Source: Prochlorococcus marinus str. MIT 9302
Lineage (GTDB): Bacteria > Cyanobacteriota > Cyanobacteriia > PCC-6307 > Cyanobiaceae
Direction of reading: 5' to 3'
NCBI RefSeq assembly: GCF_000759975.1
Contig: NZ_JNAM01000006.1
Coordinates: 1-64,000, forward strand
DNA length: 64,000 nucleotides
Shown: positions 8,658 through 19,422 of the stretch, one piece after another
Position numbering within the stretch: the first letter of the stretch is position 1
Layout of the letters: every line of letters starts with the position of its first letter
Notes under the pieces: generated by a model
The model's database searches: none
Told to the model about the DNA's origin: nothing
What the model saw: only the letters and a program-made list of their open reading frames with translations
Made by a program: the position numbers and the translations under genes

Positions 8658-9976
8658 TAATTGTTAATTAGTCCCTCATACCTTTGAGAAATAACATAAG
8701 TTTGGATTTGCTTAGCAGTATCTATAGCAACACCCACGAGGATCAGTAATGAAGTTGCTCCTAAACCTTGAAAAGTCTGGACATTTGTTGCCCTTTCTAC
8801 TGCGGCTGGGATTATAGCTACTGATCCCAGAAATAATCCTCCTAATAATGTCAACCTATTTTGTATACCTGATAAGTAGTTTGCTGTATTACTTCCAGGT
8901 CTAACTCCTGGTATTGCTACTCCTCCTTTCTTAAGATTTGATGCCACATCCACTGGATTAATCGTAAGGGATGCATAAAAAAAGGAGAATCCCAAAATCA
9001 AGGCGAAGAATGTAAGAGCATATGGCCATGGATTTGAAGATCCAGGATTTAAACTACTAGCTAATTTTATTAAGACTGGATTACCAGTTACATTTGCAAT
9101 AGTTATTGGTAAAAAAATTAAAGCAGATGCAAAGATAATAGGCATGACTCCTCCTGCATTTAATTTGAGAGGTAAATAACTTTGCCTTGTAGGAAGTAAT
9201 GTTCCATTGCCTATTTGTCTTTTTGCACTAACAATAGGGATACGTCTCGCTCCCTCCTGTACAAAAATTATCCCAACAATTGTCAGCAAAAAGACTCCAA
9301 GTAACACTGCTATGCCTAGAACATCTCCTCTGTCTCCAGTTTGAGCTTTTTCAATAGTTGAGCTTAGAGCCTTTGGCAAAGTCGAAACAATATTCAGAAA
9401 AATTACCAATGAAGCGCCTTGTCCTATTCCTTTCTCTGTAATAATTTCACTGAACCACATCACTAACATTGAGCCTGTAACTAATGCTATGGAGGTTTGC
9501 AAGACAAATGTAGTTTCACTTATCCCCGGAATTGCATATTGTCTAAGAATTAAAGAAAAAATAATACTCTGCAAAAAACCCCAACCTAAAGAAACATATC
9601 TCGTTATTTGAGCAATTTTTCTTCTACCCGCTTCTCCTTCATTTTTTTGTAAATCTTCAAGAACAGGTAATGAAGCTGTGAGAAGCTGAATAATAATTGA
9701 TGCGTTAATAAATGGAAGTATGCCTAATGCGAAAATTCCTAGGGTAGAAATTCCTCCGCCAGTGAATATATCTAAGAAACCTATTAATTGGCCTCCTTGA
9801 TCTATAAAACTTTTAAAAGCAACCCTATCAATACCAGGCATGGGGATATATATACCAAGTCTTACTAAAAGAAGAAGACCTAAAGTTGTTAAAACTCTAC
9901 TCCTTAGCTCTTTATTTAAAAATAATTGGGAGAGTATTTCAGAAGCGCTAGGATTTCTACTTTTGTTGACAAACAT
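8657..9976 (-). CDS. secY: preprotein translocase subunit SecY
   Basis: Channel-forming membrane protein of the Sec translocon, used at the plasma and thylakoid membranes in cyanobacteria. About ten hydrophobic segments span the 439 residues. Family landmarks are the [10 protein letters not shown] plug region, the [17 protein letters not shown] helix, the [12 protein letters not shown] cytosolic loop and PGVRPG near helix 8. It sits between rplO and adk as in most bacteria. Confidence 0.98.
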   Translation of the reverse strand: MFVNKSRNPSASEILSQLFLNKELRSRVLTTLGLLLLVRLGIYIPMPGIDRVAFKSFIDQGGQLIGFLDIFTGGGISTLGIFALGILPFINASIIIQLLTASLPVLEDLQKNEGEAGRRKIAQITRYVSLGWGFLQSIIFSLILRQYAIPGISETTFVLQTSIALVTGSMLVMWFSEIITEKGIGQGASLVIFLNIVSTLPKALSSTIEKAQTGDRGDVLGIAVLLGVFLLTIVGIIFVQEGARRIPIVSAKRQIGNGTLLPTRQSYLPLKLNAGGVMPIIFASALIFLPITIANVTGNPVLIKLASSLNPGSSNPWPYALTFFALILGFSFFYASLTINPVDVASNLKKGGVAIPGVRPGSNTANYLSGIQNRLTLLGGLFLGSVAIIPAAVERATNVQTFQGLGATSLLILVGVAIDTAKQIQTYVISQRYEGLINN

Positions 9977-10006
9977 TTTGAAGCTTACCTAAATTTTTTA
10001 GTAAAT

Positions 10007-10465
10007 TTATTTATTATTTATAAGCTCGCAAGATCCACCTGCATCCTCAATTTTTTGTTTTGCAACTTTTGTGAATGCATGAGCTTGAACTTTTAACTTT
10101 ACATTAACTTTTCCGTTACCAAGAATCTTTAAAGGAAATTTTGGCTTAAAAATCAATCCTTTCTTAACTAGTGAGTCTAAATTAACAGTTTCATTATCTT
10201 TAAAATCATTTAATTTATCTAAATTTATTATAGAAAAGTTTTTTTGATTAATTATTTCAAAGTGCTTTAATTTTGGAACTCTTCTATATAAAGGCATTTG
10301 GCCACCTTCAAAACCTGGACGTGTGGGTCTTCCAGAACGTGACTTTTGCCCTCTCATTCCAAAACCGCATGAAGCACCCTGACCGGCAGCAATACCCCTA
10401 CCCTTTCTTAATTTTTTCTTTCTAGAGCCAGAGTTTGATTTAAGTGTATTTAATGTTGAAGTCAT
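10007..10465 (-). CDS. rplO: 50S ribosomal protein L15
   Basis: The Gly/Arg-rich N-terminus ([20 protein letters not shown] and the [20 protein letters not shown] stretch) is the L15 signature. 152 residues. It follows rpsE by five bases; rpmD (L30), which lies between them in many bacteria, is absent, as is normal for cyanobacteria. Confidence 0.98.
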   Translation of the reverse strand: MTSTLNTLKSNSGSRKKKLRKGRGIAAGQGASCGFGMRGQKSRSGRPTRPGFEGGQMPLYRRVPKLKHFEIINQKNFSIINLDKLNDFKDNETVNLDSLVKKGLIFKPKFPLKILGNGKVNVKLKVQAHAFTKVAKQKIEDAGGSCELINNK

Positions 10466-10470
10466 AATTT

Positions 10471-11094
10471 TCAGGAATAGAGCTGTTCAAGTGAGATCCC
10501 TCTCTCCCTTGAAGCAGATTTGTGTGTTCTTAATTGAGAAAGGGCTACCATAGCAGCTCTTGCATTATTCAAAGGTGTTTTACTACCCAATCTTTTTGCT
10601 AAGACATTTTTTATACCCGCTAATTCTAAAACTGTTCTAATTGAACCACCAGCAATTACACCTGTACCTGGAGCGGCTGGCCTAATAAGTACATTAGCAG
10701 CACCGTCTCTACCTTTAGATAAAGTTGGTATTGAATTATTTGGAGTTAAAGGAACCCTAACAAGATTCTTTTTCCCATCTGAAACTCCCTTTCGAACCGC
10801 ACCAATAACATCTCCAGCTTTTCCAACTCCAACGCCAACTTGACCTTTCTCATTACCGACAACAACGATTGCTCTAAAACTCATTTTTTTTCCACCTTTA
10901 ACAGTTTTAGATACTCGTCTTATTTGAACAACTCTTTCTTGCCAATCAGAATCTCTTTCTAGATTTTTCGAATCACCTCTTCTATTTCTTTTTCGATCGT
11001 TATTACGATTATTCTTTTTTTGTTCGCCAGGCATAGCTCCAGGAACGTCACCATTTTTGGATTGAATTTCTTGTTTTGTTGGAGTGTCAGTCAT
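10471..11094 (-). CDS. rpsE: 30S ribosomal protein S5
   Basis: Small-subunit protein involved in decoding accuracy and mRNA unwinding. After a long hydrophilic N-terminal extension (about 45 residues rich in Asn, Arg and Lys), the double-stranded-RNA-binding part has [20 protein letters not shown], and the C-terminal part has [17 protein letters not shown]. 207 residues. Confidence 0.98.
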   Translation of the reverse strand: MTDTPTKQEIQSKNGDVPGAMPGEQKKNNRNNDRKRNRRGDSKNLERDSDWQERVVQIRRVSKTVKGGKKMSFRAIVVVGNEKGQVGVGVGKAGDVIGAVRKGVSDGKKNLVRVPLTPNNSIPTLSKGRDGAANVLIRPAAPGTGVIAGGSIRTVLELAGIKNVLAKRLGSKTPLNNARAAMVALSQLRTHKSASRERGISLEQLYS

Positions 11095-11109
11095 AGTAAA
11101 AATTAAAAG

Positions 11110-11478
11110 TTAGAATTCTAGGCCAGCTTCACGAGCAGCGTCCGCAAGTGCCTTAACTCTCCCGTGATATAAATTACCTCCACGGTCAAAAATTACTTGC
11201 TTAATACCTTTTTTTATCGCTCTATTTGCTAATAATTTTCCAACAATAGAAGAAGAATTACAATCAGATGGTAATTTCTCTGATTTTTCTCTAAGTTCTT
11301 TATCAACAGTTGAAGCTGAACAAATAGTTTTTTGAGCATTATCATCTATAACCTGTGCATAAATATGGTTATTAGAGCGAAAAACAGACAATCTTGGACG
11401 CGTTGCATCTCCAATCAAGAATCTTCTTAATCTTCTATGTCTTTTTTGGGTTTGTAATTTCCTGGAAAGTTTGGTCAT
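11110..11478 (-). CDS. rplR: 50S ribosomal protein L18
   Basis: Binds 5S rRNA with L5. Signature segments are [20 protein letters not shown] and the C-terminal [20 protein letters not shown]. 122 residues. Lies between rplF and rpsE as expected. Confidence 0.98.
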   Translation of the reverse strand: MTKLSRKLQTQKRHRRLRRFLIGDATRPRLSVFRSNNHIYAQVIDDNAQKTICSASTVDKELREKSEKLPSDCNSSSIVGKLLANRAIKKGIKQVIFDRGGNLYHGRVKALADAAREAGLEF

Positions 11479-11492
11479 TTTTTTAAGTTGAA

Positions 11493-12032
11493 TTATTTTT
11501 TGCCAGATTTACCAGCTTTTCTGAGAATTGTCTCATCATGGTATTTAATTCCTTTCCCTTTATATGGCTCTGGAGGTCTAATTGATCTGATTTTTGCTGC
11601 TTCATTACCAACAATTTCCTTATCAATTCCAGATACGGTAACGTTTGTATTACTCTCAACTTTGTATGTTATACCATCAGGGGGGATCATTTCTACAGGG
11701 TGACTATATCCTGCACTTACAATTAGATTTTTACCTTTAACTTGTGCCCTGGATCCAACGCCAACAATTTCAAGTTTCTTTGAAAAACCTTGACTAACTC
11801 CTTCAACCATATTTGCAATCAAGGCTCTACATAAACCATGTCTTTGCCTAGAATGTATTTTGGTTGTAGTAGGGGTTACCACCACAGTATTATCTTTTTT
11901 ATCAAAACTAACTCCCTCAGGCATCAGACGTTTTAACTCACCCTTAGGGCCTTTAACTATCACTGTTAATCCATCAAAATCAACTGTAACTTTTTCTGGA
12001 ATAAGTACTGGTGTTTTTCCGATTCTTGACAT
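11493..12032 (-). CDS. rplF: 50S ribosomal protein L6
   Basis: Large-subunit protein near the GTPase centre and sarcin-ricin loop. [15 protein letters not shown] at the start and the C-terminal signature [14 protein letters not shown] are clear. 179 residues with the usual duplicated fold. Confidence 0.98.
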   Translation of the reverse strand: MSRIGKTPVLIPEKVTVDFDGLTVIVKGPKGELKRLMPEGVSFDKKDNTVVVTPTTTKIHSRQRHGLCRALIANMVEGVSQGFSKKLEIVGVGSRAQVKGKNLIVSAGYSHPVEMIPPDGITYKVESNTNVTVSGIDKEIVGNEAAKIRSIRPPEPYKGKGIKYHDETILRKAGKSGKK

Positions 12033-12044
12033 AATTAATTCTCC

Positions 12045-12446
12045 TTAATAAACATAGCAAAGGACTTCGCCGCCAATACCTTGCTTCCTAGCATCGCGAT
12101 CACTCATGACTCCTTTAGAAGTTGAGATGATGGCGACTCCAAGACCTCCAAGAACTTTTGGTAAGCCTCTAGTATTTTTATAAATTCTCAAACCAGGTTT
12201 ACTAACTCTTTGCATAGATCGAATAGTAGGGAATTTATTTTTACCACTATATTTGAGACCGAGTATTATTTGTGATTTATAACCTTCACCTTCCTCATTA
12301 ATATCAGAAATGAAACCCTCTTTTTGAAGCACTTTAGCAATACTTAAGGACATTTTTGAACCTGGGATTGATGTAGTTGTATGCTTTTTCTGACTCGCAT
12401 TTCTAATTCGAGTAAGCATATCTGAAATAGGATCGTGATTTGACAT
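12045..12446 (-). CDS. rpsH: 30S ribosomal protein S8
   Basis: Central-domain 16S rRNA binder and, in other bacteria, the spc-operon autoregulator. [15 protein letters not shown] near the start and the C-terminal [20 protein letters not shown] are diagnostic. 133 residues. rpsN (S14), common between rplE and rpsH elsewhere, is not here. Confidence 0.98.
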   Translation of the reverse strand: MSNHDPISDMLTRIRNASQKKHTTTSIPGSKMSLSIAKVLQKEGFISDINEEGEGYKSQIILGLKYSGKNKFPTIRSMQRVSKPGLRIYKNTRGLPKVLGGLGVAIISTSKGVMSDRDARKQGIGGEVLCYVY

Positions 12447-12455
12447 AGTTTTAAT

Positions 12456-12995
12456 TTAATTCTTACTAAAAGGGATTCCTAACTCTTTCAAAAGAGCTTT
12501 ACCTTCTTGATCTGATCTTGCACTAGTGACAATAGTTATATCCATACCTCTTATTGAATCTATTTTATCAAAAGAGATTTCAGGAAAAATCAATTGCTCT
12601 TTAACTCCAACGGTGTAATTCCCTCTCCCATCAAAACTTTTTGGATTAACTCCTCTGAAGTCTCTTATTCTTGGTAAAGCAAGATTTATAAATCTCTCCA
12701 AAAAGGAATACATCCTATCCCCTCTCAAAGTTACAGTACAACCAATCGGCATACCTTCACGAATTTTAAAACCCGCGATAGCTTTTTTAGCCCTAGTTAC
12801 TAAGGCCTTTTGTCCTGTAATTGTTGCCATTTCGTTTAAAGAGGCTTCAAGAGCTTTTGAATTAGAAGCTGCTTCACCAAGGCCTCTATTAACGTTGACT
12901 TTGACAACTTTAGGTACTTGATGAATATTTTTAAGACCAAGATCCTTTAAAAGTTTTGGTCTAATTGATTCTTTGTAGCGATTTTTTAGAGTCAT
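12456..12995 (-). CDS. rplE: 50S ribosomal protein L5
   Basis: 5S rRNA binder in the central protuberance. [16 protein letters not shown], the [20 protein letters not shown] block and the [18 protein letters not shown] end identify it. 179 residues. A 74-base gap to rplX is the largest within this part of the operon. Confidence 0.98.
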   Translation of the reverse strand: MTLKNRYKESIRPKLLKDLGLKNIHQVPKVVKVNVNRGLGEAASNSKALEASLNEMATITGQKALVTRAKKAIAGFKIREGMPIGCTVTLRGDRMYSFLERFINLALPRIRDFRGVNPKSFDGRGNYTVGVKEQLIFPEISFDKIDSIRGMDITIVTSARSDQEGKALLKELGIPFSKN

Positions 12996-13069
12996 AATTT
13001 TTTGTTAATTCTGGTCTTTGTCAGAATTGATAAATTAGAAAAAGTTGAAATCTGTTTTCTGATGAAAAA

Positions 13070-13426
13070 TTAATCAATTACTTCACCAGTTTTCTTCAAT
13101 CTTCTTTTCTTAACTCCCTCTTTATCAATAAAGTATTCAATCTTACTTGTAAGATTTTTATCCTTTGAAAAAAACATTACATTTGATGCATGTAAAGATG
13201 CTTCTTCAGTAAGTATTCTTCCAGTTTCTCCTTCCTGAGTTGGTTTTACATGTTTAGTCCTAAGGTTAATTCCCTTAACCACTACTCTATTTTCAAGAGG
13301 GATAGTTTTTAAAACCTCACCAGTTTTCCCTTTGTCCTTGCCATTAATAACTTTTACCAAATCTCCAGTTTTGATTCTCATTTTTATTCTTTGGAAGTTT
13401 TTCTTTTGTTTTAATGAATCCAACAT
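13070..13426 (-). CDS. rplX: 50S ribosomal protein L24
   Basis: Assembly-initiating large-subunit protein. The KOW motif lies in [20 protein letters not shown], and the [17 protein letters not shown] block follows. 118 residues if the first ATG is used, which abuts the rplN stop; an internal ATG at codon 16 (13381) would also leave the KOW fold whole. I keep the upstream start because basic N-terminal extensions occur in cyanobacterial L24. Confidence 0.95.
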   Translation of the reverse strand: MLDSLKQKKNFQRIKMRIKTGDLVKVINGKDKGKTGEVLKTIPLENRVVVKGINLRTKHVKPTQEGETGRILTEEASLHASNVMFFSKDKNLTSKIEYFIDKEGVKKRRLKKTGEVID

Positions 13427-13792
13427 TTAAATCACCTCCGGAGCAAGAGAAACAATCTTAGTGTAATTTTTGTCCCGTAGTTCTCTTGCTACAGGACCAA
13501 AAACTCTAGTACCTTTTGGATTCTTATCTTCATTAATCAAAACGGCAGCATTATCATCAAATCTGATTGAATTACCAGTATTTCTTCTTAATGTTGCTTT
13601 CGTTCTAACGATAACGGCTTTTACAACTTCAGATTTCTTAACTCCCATATTTGGAAGAGCATCTTTAACAGTTGCTACAATGACATCCCCAACATGTGCA
13701 TACCTTCTATTAGATCCTAAAACCCTAATACATTGGAGTCTTTTTGCACCACTGTTATCTGCAACTGTTAAATAAGTTTCTTGTTGAATCAT
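13427..13792 (-). CDS. rplN: 50S ribosomal protein L14
   Basis: [20 protein letters not shown] and the [13 protein letters not shown] strand are unmistakable for L14, which contacts 16S rRNA in an intersubunit bridge. 121 residues. It overlaps rpsQ by four bases. Confidence 0.98.
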
Positions 13793-14055
13793 TTTTTGAC
13801 CTCCTCTGACTTAATTGTTTTGTTGAGGATCTCTTCTATTGCCCATCTTTTATGAGCACTAAGTGGTCTAGTTTCTCTAATCTTAACTCGATCACCTAAA
13901 ACACATGTATTTTCAGGATCATGCGCCTTGTATCTCGTAGTTTTACTTACAATTTTTTTATAAGTGGGATGTGGATATCTGTTAATAACAGCAACAACAA
14001 CTGTTTTATCCATCTTGTCGCTGACAACAGTACCAATTCTTTCTTTAAGTGCCAT
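13789..14055 (-). CDS. rpsQ: 30S ribosomal protein S17
   Basis: Primary 16S rRNA binding protein. [20 protein letters not shown] and the [20 protein letters not shown] segment are typical. 88 residues. Overlaps rplN by four bases, which suggests translational coupling. Confidence 0.98.
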
Positions 14056-14064
14056 AACTAATAA

Positions 14065-14283
14065 TTAATCTGAAGTTGTTTGAGAAGCAGATTGACTCTT
14101 ACTAATAGTAAGTAATTGCGCAACTTGTTTCTTTATTGTTTTAAATTTATGCGTTTCATTGAGCTGTCTAGTAGCTTGCTTGAATCTCAAATCAAAAAGA
14201 TCTTTTCGCAGTTGCTCAATTTTTTCAGTAATTTGAGCAGAATTTAATTTTTGAAATTCTTTAAGAGACTCTGAGTTTTTCAT
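14065..14283 (-). CDS. rpmC: 50S ribosomal protein L29
   Basis: Two-helix protein at the polypeptide exit tunnel. The core is [20 protein letters not shown], with [18 protein letters not shown] after it. 72 residues; the N- and C-terminal ends are lineage-variable. Overlaps rplP by four bases. Confidence 0.96.
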   Translation of the reverse strand: MKNSESLKEFQKLNSAQITEKIEQLRKDLFDLRFKQATRQLNETHKFKTIKKQVAQLLTISKSQSASQTTSD

Positions 14284-14762
14284 TGTTTAACCTCCTCTTG
14301 AGATTGTTTATTATTTTTTTTCTTTTCTTGTGAGGGAGCTTCTAGATTTTTATCAATCGAAATGAATTTTGTTTTTACAGGAAGTTTGTATTGAGCTAGA
14401 CGCATAGCTTCTTTTGCAGTTTCCTCAGTGATATCCTCACCGCCCATTTCAAAAAGTATTCTTCCAGGTTTTACAACCGCAACCCAAAACTCTGGATTAC
14501 CTTTACCAGAACCCATTCGAGTTTCGGCAGGTCTCATGGTTACAGGTTTATCAGGAAAAATTCTTATCCAGATTTGGCCTCCACGTTTGATATATCTTGT
14601 CATAGCTCTTCTACTTGCCTCAATCTGGCGTGCAGTGACCCATCCACAGTCTTGAGCTTGGAGAGCAAATTGACCGAAAGCAATGGTATTACCTTTAGAG
14701 GCCACCCCCCTCATTCTGCCTCTATGTTGTTTACGAAATTTTGTGCGTTTTGGACTAAGCAT
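14280..14762 (-). CDS. rplP: 50S ribosomal protein L16
   Basis: Sits near the A-site t[22 protein letters not shown] at the start and the [20 protein letters not shown] block are diagnostic. 160 residues, with a Lys/Gln/Glu-rich tail of about 20 residues beyond the usual end. Confidence 0.98.
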   Translation of the reverse strand: MLSPKRTKFRKQHRGRMRGVASKGNTIAFGQFALQAQDCGWVTARQIEASRRAMTRYIKRGGQIWIRIFPDKPVTMRPAETRMGSGKGNPEFWVAVVKPGRILFEMGGEDITEETAKEAMRLAQYKLPVKTKFISIDKNLEAPSQEKKKNNKQSQEEVKQ

Positions 14763-14773
14763 TTTTATACCTC

Positions 14774-15505
14774 CTATGAATTCTCATTTGAACGGTCCTC
14801 AAATTGTTGAGGTCTTCTACTAGCTTTCCTCTTAGGGTTTGCACCCACGGGGATTGTTTGTTCTTCTTTAGGAAGAACTTCTCCTTTGAAAACCCACACT
14901 TTAATACCTAAAACACCGTAAGTAGTATTAGCTTCACGGATTGCATAGTCAATTTCAGCTCTCAAAGTATGTAAAGGAACTCTACCTTCTCTGGTCCATT
15001 CTGTTCTAGCAATTTCAGCACCGTTCAACCTTCCCCCAACTTGTATTTTAAGACCTAGGACTCCAGCCCTTTGAGCCCTCTGCAATGCCATTCTTATAGT
15101 TCTTCTAAAGGCGACTCTTTTTTCCAGTTGTTGCGCAATATATTCAGCCAGTAAAAAAGCATCTGCATCAACGCGCTCAACTTCAACAACATTTATTCTG
15201 ACTTGCCTTGTTCTATCACCAATAGTTTTTTGAATTCCAGATCTTAATTCTTCAATACCACTTCCTTGTCTTCCAACTATCACTCCTGGTCTTGCTGTTT
15301 TTAATTCAAGTTCCAGTTGATCAGCTTTCCTTGCTATCAGCACATCGCTAATTCCTGCTGCACCATATTTTTTCTGTATAAAAGTACGAATTTTAAAATC
15401 TTCTTGAAGAAGAATTGGATATGTCTTTGAAGTAGCAAACCATTTTGAGCGATGCTCTTGTGTAATTCCTAACCTTAGCCCAGAAGGATGTATTTTATGT
15501 CCCAT
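14774..15505 (-). CDS. rpsC: 30S ribosomal protein S3
   Basis: Head protein at the mRNA entry channel with helicase activity. The N-terminal [20 protein letters not shown], a KH domain with [11 protein letters not shown], and the C-terminal [20 protein letters not shown] are clear. 243 residues. One-base overlap with rplV. Confidence 0.98.
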   Translation of the reverse strand: MGHKIHPSGLRLGITQEHRSKWFATSKTYPILLQEDFKIRTFIQKKYGAAGISDVLIARKADQLELELKTARPGVIVGRQGSGIEELRSGIQKTIGDRTRQVRINVVEVERVDADAFLLAEYIAQQLEKRVAFRRTIRMALQRAQRAGVLGLKIQVGGRLNGAEIARTEWTREGRVPLHTLRAEIDYAIREANTTYGVLGIKVWVFKGEVLPKEEQTIPVGANPKRKASRRPQQFEDRSNENS

Positions 15506-15891
15506 TAGTTTTGTACCTCCGCATTAGTTTGAGTAGGAGCAGGTTCAACAGAAATACTGATATGGCAAGTCTGTTTTTTGATAGAAAAAGCTCTCCCTTG
15601 AGCTCTCGGCCTATACCTTTTCATTACAGGACCATTATTAGCCCATGCAGAGGAAATAACTAAGGTAGATGGATCCATTCCAAGGTTATGTTCTGCATTA
15701 GCAACTGCAGATCTTAGTACTTTAGTGATTGGATCAGTAGATCTGTAAGGCATAAATTCCAACATGATTAATGCATCTCTATATGACCGACCCCTTATTT
15801 GGTCCAAAACTCTTCTAACTTTAGAGGCTGATCCGCGAACATAGTTTCCATGAGCAATAGCCGTTTTTGTTGTTTCAGGTGTTTTTGTCAT
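15505..15891 (-). CDS. rplV: 50S ribosomal protein L22
   Basis: Lines the exit tunnel. [19 protein letters not shown], the [15 protein letters not shown] helix and the tunnel loop [20 protein letters not shown] are typical. 128 residues. Overlaps rpsS by four bases. Confidence 0.98.
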   Translation of the reverse strand: MTKTPETTKTAIAHGNYVRGSASKVRRVLDQIRGRSYRDALIMLEFMPYRSTDPITKVLRSAVANAEHNLGMDPSTLVISSAWANNGPVMKRYRPRAQGRAFSIKKQTCHISISVEPAPTQTNAEVQN

Positions 15892-16166
15892 GATTTTGCT
15901 CCTTTCTTATCTCTTATGTGACCGCGGTAAGTGCGAGTAGGAGCAAATTCTCCGAGTTTATGACCGATCATTTGTTCGGTTATAAATACAGGAATATGGG
16001 TCTTGCCATTATGGACAGCGATTGTATGGCCGATCATTACAGGTAAAATGGTAGAGGCTCTAGACCAAGTTTTGATAACAGACTTGTCATTATCAGTATT
16101 TTGTTTTTCTACCTTTTTGAGCAAGCTATCTGCTATGAAAGGTCCTTTTTTTAGTGATCGTCCCAT
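15888..16166 (-). CDS. rpsS: 30S ribosomal protein S19
   Basis: Small-subunit head protein, partner of S13. [20 protein letters not shown] and the [13 protein letters not shown] end are diagnostic. 92 residues. Confidence 0.98.
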   Translation of the reverse strand: MGRSLKKGPFIADSLLKKVEKQNTDNDKSVIKTWSRASTILPVMIGHTIAVHNGKTHIPVFITEQMIGHKLGEFAPTRTYRGHIRDKKGAKS

Positions 16167-16203
16167 GTTTATAAAATAGAAATTAAAGTCATAAATGAAG
16201 TAA

Positions 16204-17067
16204 TCAAGAGTCTCTTCCTCCTCTACTCCTCTTAGAAACGCGACGACGTCTTCGAACTACTAATTTATTACTTGGTTTGTTCTTTTTACGCGTCTTTAAC
16301 CCAAGAGCTGGTTTACCCCATGGAGTAACAGGGCCTGCTCTACCAATTGGTGCTTTTCCCTCTCCTCCTCCATGTGGATGATCACATGGGTTCATTACAC
16401 TTCCTCTTACTTGTGGCCTTCGTCCAAGCCATCTTCTTCTTCCTGCTTTGCCTAAGCTAGTATTTCTTATTTCTGAATTACCAACTTCTCCAAGAGTTGC
16501 GTAGCATTCTTTTCTAACAAGTCTTACCTCGGTAGATGGGAGTTTTAAGGCAACATAATCTCCCTCTTTTGCCATAACTTGTGCACTAGCTCCAGCGGAT
16601 CTAACCATCTGAGCACCTCTTCCTGCATATAACTCAACACAATGAACACTAGATCCTAATGGCATAACAGAAAGTGGCATTGCATTTCCATCTTCAATTG
16701 GAACACTTTCTCCAGATATGACATTTTGGCCAACTTTTACTCCAGCTGGAGCGATAATGTATCTTTTCTCTCCATCTTCATAAAATAAAAGTGCTAGCCT
16801 CGCATTTCTGTGAGGATCGTAGTGGATAGCTGCAACTTTAGCATTAATATTTCTCTTATCTCTTCTAAAATCGACCAATCTATATTGCCTTTTGTGACCA
16901 CCTCCACGATGACGGCAAGTAATAACTCCACGATTATTCCTACCTTTAACTCTATGTTTTGAAACTATTAGTGATCTCTCAGGTTTTGCACTTGTTATTT
17001 CACTAAAATCAGTAACTACTCTCTGTCTAGTGCCAGGAGTATAAGGTTTAAATTTACGAATTGCCAT
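16204..17067 (-). CDS. rplB: 50S ribosomal protein L2
   Basis: Needed for subunit joining and peptidyl-transferase function. The C-terminal signature [20 protein letters not shown], with its conserved His near the peptidyl-transferase centre, and the [20 protein letters not shown] block identify it. 287 residues ending in a basic tail. Confidence 0.98.
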   Translation of the reverse strand: MAIRKFKPYTPGTRQRVVTDFSEITSAKPERSLIVSKHRVKGRNNRGVITCRHRGGGHKRQYRLVDFRRDKRNINAKVAAIHYDPHRNARLALLFYEDGEKRYIIAPAGVKVGQNVISGESVPIEDGNAMPLSVMPLGSSVHCVELYAGRGAQMVRSAGASAQVMAKEGDYVALKLPSTEVRLVRKECYATLGEVGNSEIRNTSLGKAGRRRWLGRRPQVRGSVMNPCDHPHGGGEGKAPIGRAGPVTPWGKPALGLKTRKKNKPSNKLVVRRRRRVSKRSRGGRDS

Positions 17068-17078
17068 GATTAAACTCC

Positions 17079-17381
17079 TTAAGATTCTGGAAATAGTTGG
17101 ATTTTGTCTCCTTCAGCAAGACGTACAATTGCTTTCTTGACCTGAGAACGTTTACCGGAAAATTTTCCGACTCTTCTTGTTCTCCTAGGAGGATTCATAG
17201 TGTTAACTCCTATGACTTTAACACTGAACAAGGCTTCAATAGCTGCCTTTATTTGTGGCTTTGCCGCTCTATGGTCTACTTCAAAAGTATATTGATTAAG
17301 ATCTAGTGCGTTTGTAGCTTTCTCAGTAATAACTGGCTTTCTTATTACATCGGCTAAACGAGAATCGAATAATTTACTCAT
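17079..17381 (-). CDS. rplW: 50S ribosomal protein L23
   Basis: Exit-site protein and docking site for SRP and trigger factor. [20 protein letters not shown] and the [19 protein letters not shown] arm are typical. 100 residues. Overlaps rplD by four bases. Confidence 0.98.
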   Translation of the reverse strand: MSKLFDSRLADVIRKPVITEKATNALDLNQYTFEVDHRAAKPQIKAAIEALFSVKVIGVNTMNPPRRTRRVGKFSGKRSQVKKAIVRLAEGDKIQLFPES

Positions 17382-18010
17382 GATGCATAAACCTCCTGAA
17401 TTTTATTTATTGCTGATTGACCTATTACCAACTTATTAGCATTGAGAATATCAAATACATTTAATTGATCGGCGGAGATTAATTTTACCTTTTCAATATT
17501 ATTAATGGATTTTTTTATTACATCGGAAGGACTATCAAGAATAATCAAAACTTTTTCAGTTTTTTCTATGCCTAATCGAGCGAGGCCATTGATGATGTCA
17601 CTTGTTTTAGGTTGCTTTAAGTTAGAACCAAAATCTTCAACAGCCTTTATATCAGATACTCTGGACATAAGTGCTGTTCTGAGAGCTAATCTACGTTCCT
17701 TACGATTCATATCAAGATTGTAAGAACGTGGCTTCGGTCCAAAAATAATTCCACCACCAGGTCTTAAGGGTGTTCTTATTGATCCTTGACGAGCTCTTCC
17801 TGTGCCTTTCTGTTTGTATGGCTTTCTACCACCACCTCGTACTTCAGATCTTGTCAAAGTTGATGCAGTCCCTTGTCTTTTGTTTGCAAGTTGCCTAAGC
17901 ACTGCTCTATGGATTAAGTCTGCCGAAGAAGTTTCCTTAGCAACTGCTAAATCAAGAGTAACTTTCCCGGATTTTTTACCATCCCACTTAAGAGTTTCGA
18001 GTGTTGTCAT
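17378..18010 (-). CDS. rplD: 50S ribosomal protein L4
   Basis: Exit-tunnel protein, and in Gammaproteobacteria the S10-operon autorepressor. The extended loop [20 protein letters not shown] and the [20 protein letters not shown] block are diagnostic. 210 residues. Overlaps rplC and rplW by four bases each. Confidence 0.98.
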   Translation of the reverse strand: MTTLETLKWDGKKSGKVTLDLAVAKETSSADLIHRAVLRQLANKRQGTASTLTRSEVRGGGRKPYKQKGTGRARQGSIRTPLRPGGGIIFGPKPRSYNLDMNRKERRLALRTALMSRVSDIKAVEDFGSNLKQPKTSDIINGLARLGIEKTEKVLIILDSPSDVIKKSINNIEKVKLISADQLNVFDILNANKLVIGQSAINKIQEVYAS

Positions 18011-18660
18011 GATTTTTCACCTCCTTTATTTCCTACAACATTATTTGGCTTAATATTAACTATTGAGCCAGGCTTCCCTGGGACAGAACCTTTTACTACA
18101 AGCAAATTTTTCTGGTCATCAATTTTGAGAACCAACAAACCTTTCGTAGTTATCTGTTTCCCTCCGTATCTACCTGCCATTCTTTTCCCAGGATAAATTC
18201 TACCTGGGGTTGTTCCTGCTCCTGTAGAACCTGGAGCTCTATGATTTTTTGAACCATGACTCATAGGGCCTCTACTAAATCCATGTCTTTTCTGGTAACC
18301 AGCAAAACCTCTACCCATAGATTTGCCACTGATATCAACTTTTTGGCCAACCTCAAAGTTTTTTACAGTTATTTGATTTCCAATTTCATAAGACGAAGTT
18401 TCTTCAACCCTATATTCTTTTAAATGCTTTAAAAGGTCTTCACCTGATTTCAGTAAATGTCCCTTTTCAGGTTTACTAATATGCTTCTCTTTGGACAAGC
18501 CATAGCCTATCTGAACGGCAGTGTAACCATCCAAAGCGGTAGTTTTCAATTGCGTGACACGGCATGGGCCAGCCTCAATAAGAGTAACTGGTACAGCATT
18601 ACCTTTGTCGTCAAAAAGTTGGGACATGCCCAATTTCTTTCCTAAAATTCCTATAGACAT
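18007..18660 (-). CDS. rplC: 50S ribosomal protein L3
   Basis: Early-assembly large-subunit protein. [20 protein letters not shown] and the [20 protein letters not shown] loop, which reaches the peptidyl-transferase centre, are diagnostic. 217 residues. First gene of the minus-strand ribosomal block; rpsJ (S10), which usually precedes it, is not here. Confidence 0.98.
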   Translation of the reverse strand: MSIGILGKKLGMSQLFDDKGNAVPVTLIEAGPCRVTQLKTTALDGYTAVQIGYGLSKEKHISKPEKGHLLKSGEDLLKHLKEYRVEETSSYEIGNQITVKNFEVGQKVDISGKSMGRGFAGYQKRHGFSRGPMSHGSKNHRAPGSTGAGTTPGRIYPGKRMAGRYGGKQITTKGLLVLKIDDQKNLLVVKGSVPGKPGSIVNIKPNNVVGNKGGEKS

Positions 18661-18940
18661 AAGACTAAATTAGGCTAGCTCGTAATGATTTTTTAATTAT
18701 CTAAAGCCTTACATTTAAAAGGTGTAAGTTAATAAAAAACAATTAATAAGGTTGAGACTTATCTAAAAACATAGATAGTTTCTCAAGGGATAATCCCACC
18801 TGATTTTTTTAACGAAACGCTAAAAAATGTGAAATTTCGTAGAGGCTCGGCTAGCTTGCGAGCTTAAAAATTCACTAAATTATAATTGTACATGATCAAG
18901 TACCATAAATTAAAATAAAATAAAAATAAAGGAATTTTTT
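18661..18940. promoter_or_regulatory. divergent control region of the ribosomal block (minus) and ndhN (plus)
   Basis: This 280-base stretch holds no gene that I can support. At 18881-18886 the plus strand reads TATAAT with a possible TTGCGA at 18856-18861 (19-base spacer), a fair ndhN promoter about 60 bases before its ATG. The same AATTATAATT core gives TATAAT on the minus strand (18879-18884), which could start a leader of roughly 210 bases for rplC. That leader could form several hairpins, for example ACGAAA/TTTCGT and GCTCG/CGAGC arms. A GGA-containing ribosome site precedes ndhN. Confidence 0.45.
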
Positions 18941-19417
18941 ATGCCATTACTTCTCACAGGGAAAAAGTTTCATAACGATCTAAAAACTAACAAATGTCTT
19001 GCAATCTTTGCTCCTCTTGAAGGTGGCTATGAAACTCGTCTTTTGAGAAGAATGAGAGCCAAGGGCTTTAAAACTTTTATTACCTCAGCAAGAGGGCTTG
19101 GAGATCCAGAAGTCTTTTTGCTCAAATTGCATGGCATTAGGCCACCTCACCTAGGTCATCAAAGCGTAGGAAAAAATGGAGCGCTCGGTGAAGTTCAACA
19201 AGTAATCCCAATGGCTTCTGAGTTATTTAATGAAAATGATAAAAATAAATTACTTTGGTTATTAGAAGGTCAAGTGTTGTCTCAATCTGAGTTAGTGAGC
19301 TTAATAGAGATTTGTACTAAAGACAATAAACTAACAATTGTTGTTGAAATGGGGGGTTCAAGAAAACTTGAATGGAAACCATTAAATGATTATATTTTGG
19401 ATGAATTTGCCAGTTAA
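18941..19417 (+). CDS. ndhN: NAD(P)H-quinone oxidoreductase subunit N
   Basis: Peripheral subunit of the cyanobacterial NDH-1 complex, which runs cyclic electron flow and respiration at the thylakoid. [19 protein letters not shown] and the [20 protein letters not shown] block are family hallmarks. 158 residues. Five bases separate it from ldpA, so the two are probably co-transcribed. Confidence 0.96.
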   Translation: MPLLLTGKKFHNDLKTNKCLAIFAPLEGGYETRLLRRMRAKGFKTFITSARGLGDPEVFLLKLHGIRPPHLGHQSVGKNGALGEVQQVIPMASELFNENDKNKLLWLLEGQVLSQSELVSLIEICTKDNKLTIVVEMGGSRKLEWKPLNDYILDEFAS

Positions 19418-19422
19418 ATTGT

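Noticed and set aside
10007-12995. Missing rpsN and rpmD as a deletion
   Set aside because: Cyanobacteria normally lack rpmD and keep rpsN elsewhere, so the order is ordinary.
18888-18903. GTAC-N8-GTAC as a LexA or NtcA site upstream of ndhN
   Set aside because: The spacing is wrong for both (LexA needs four bases between half-sites, NtcA needs GTA-N8-TAC; here GTA-N10-TAC).
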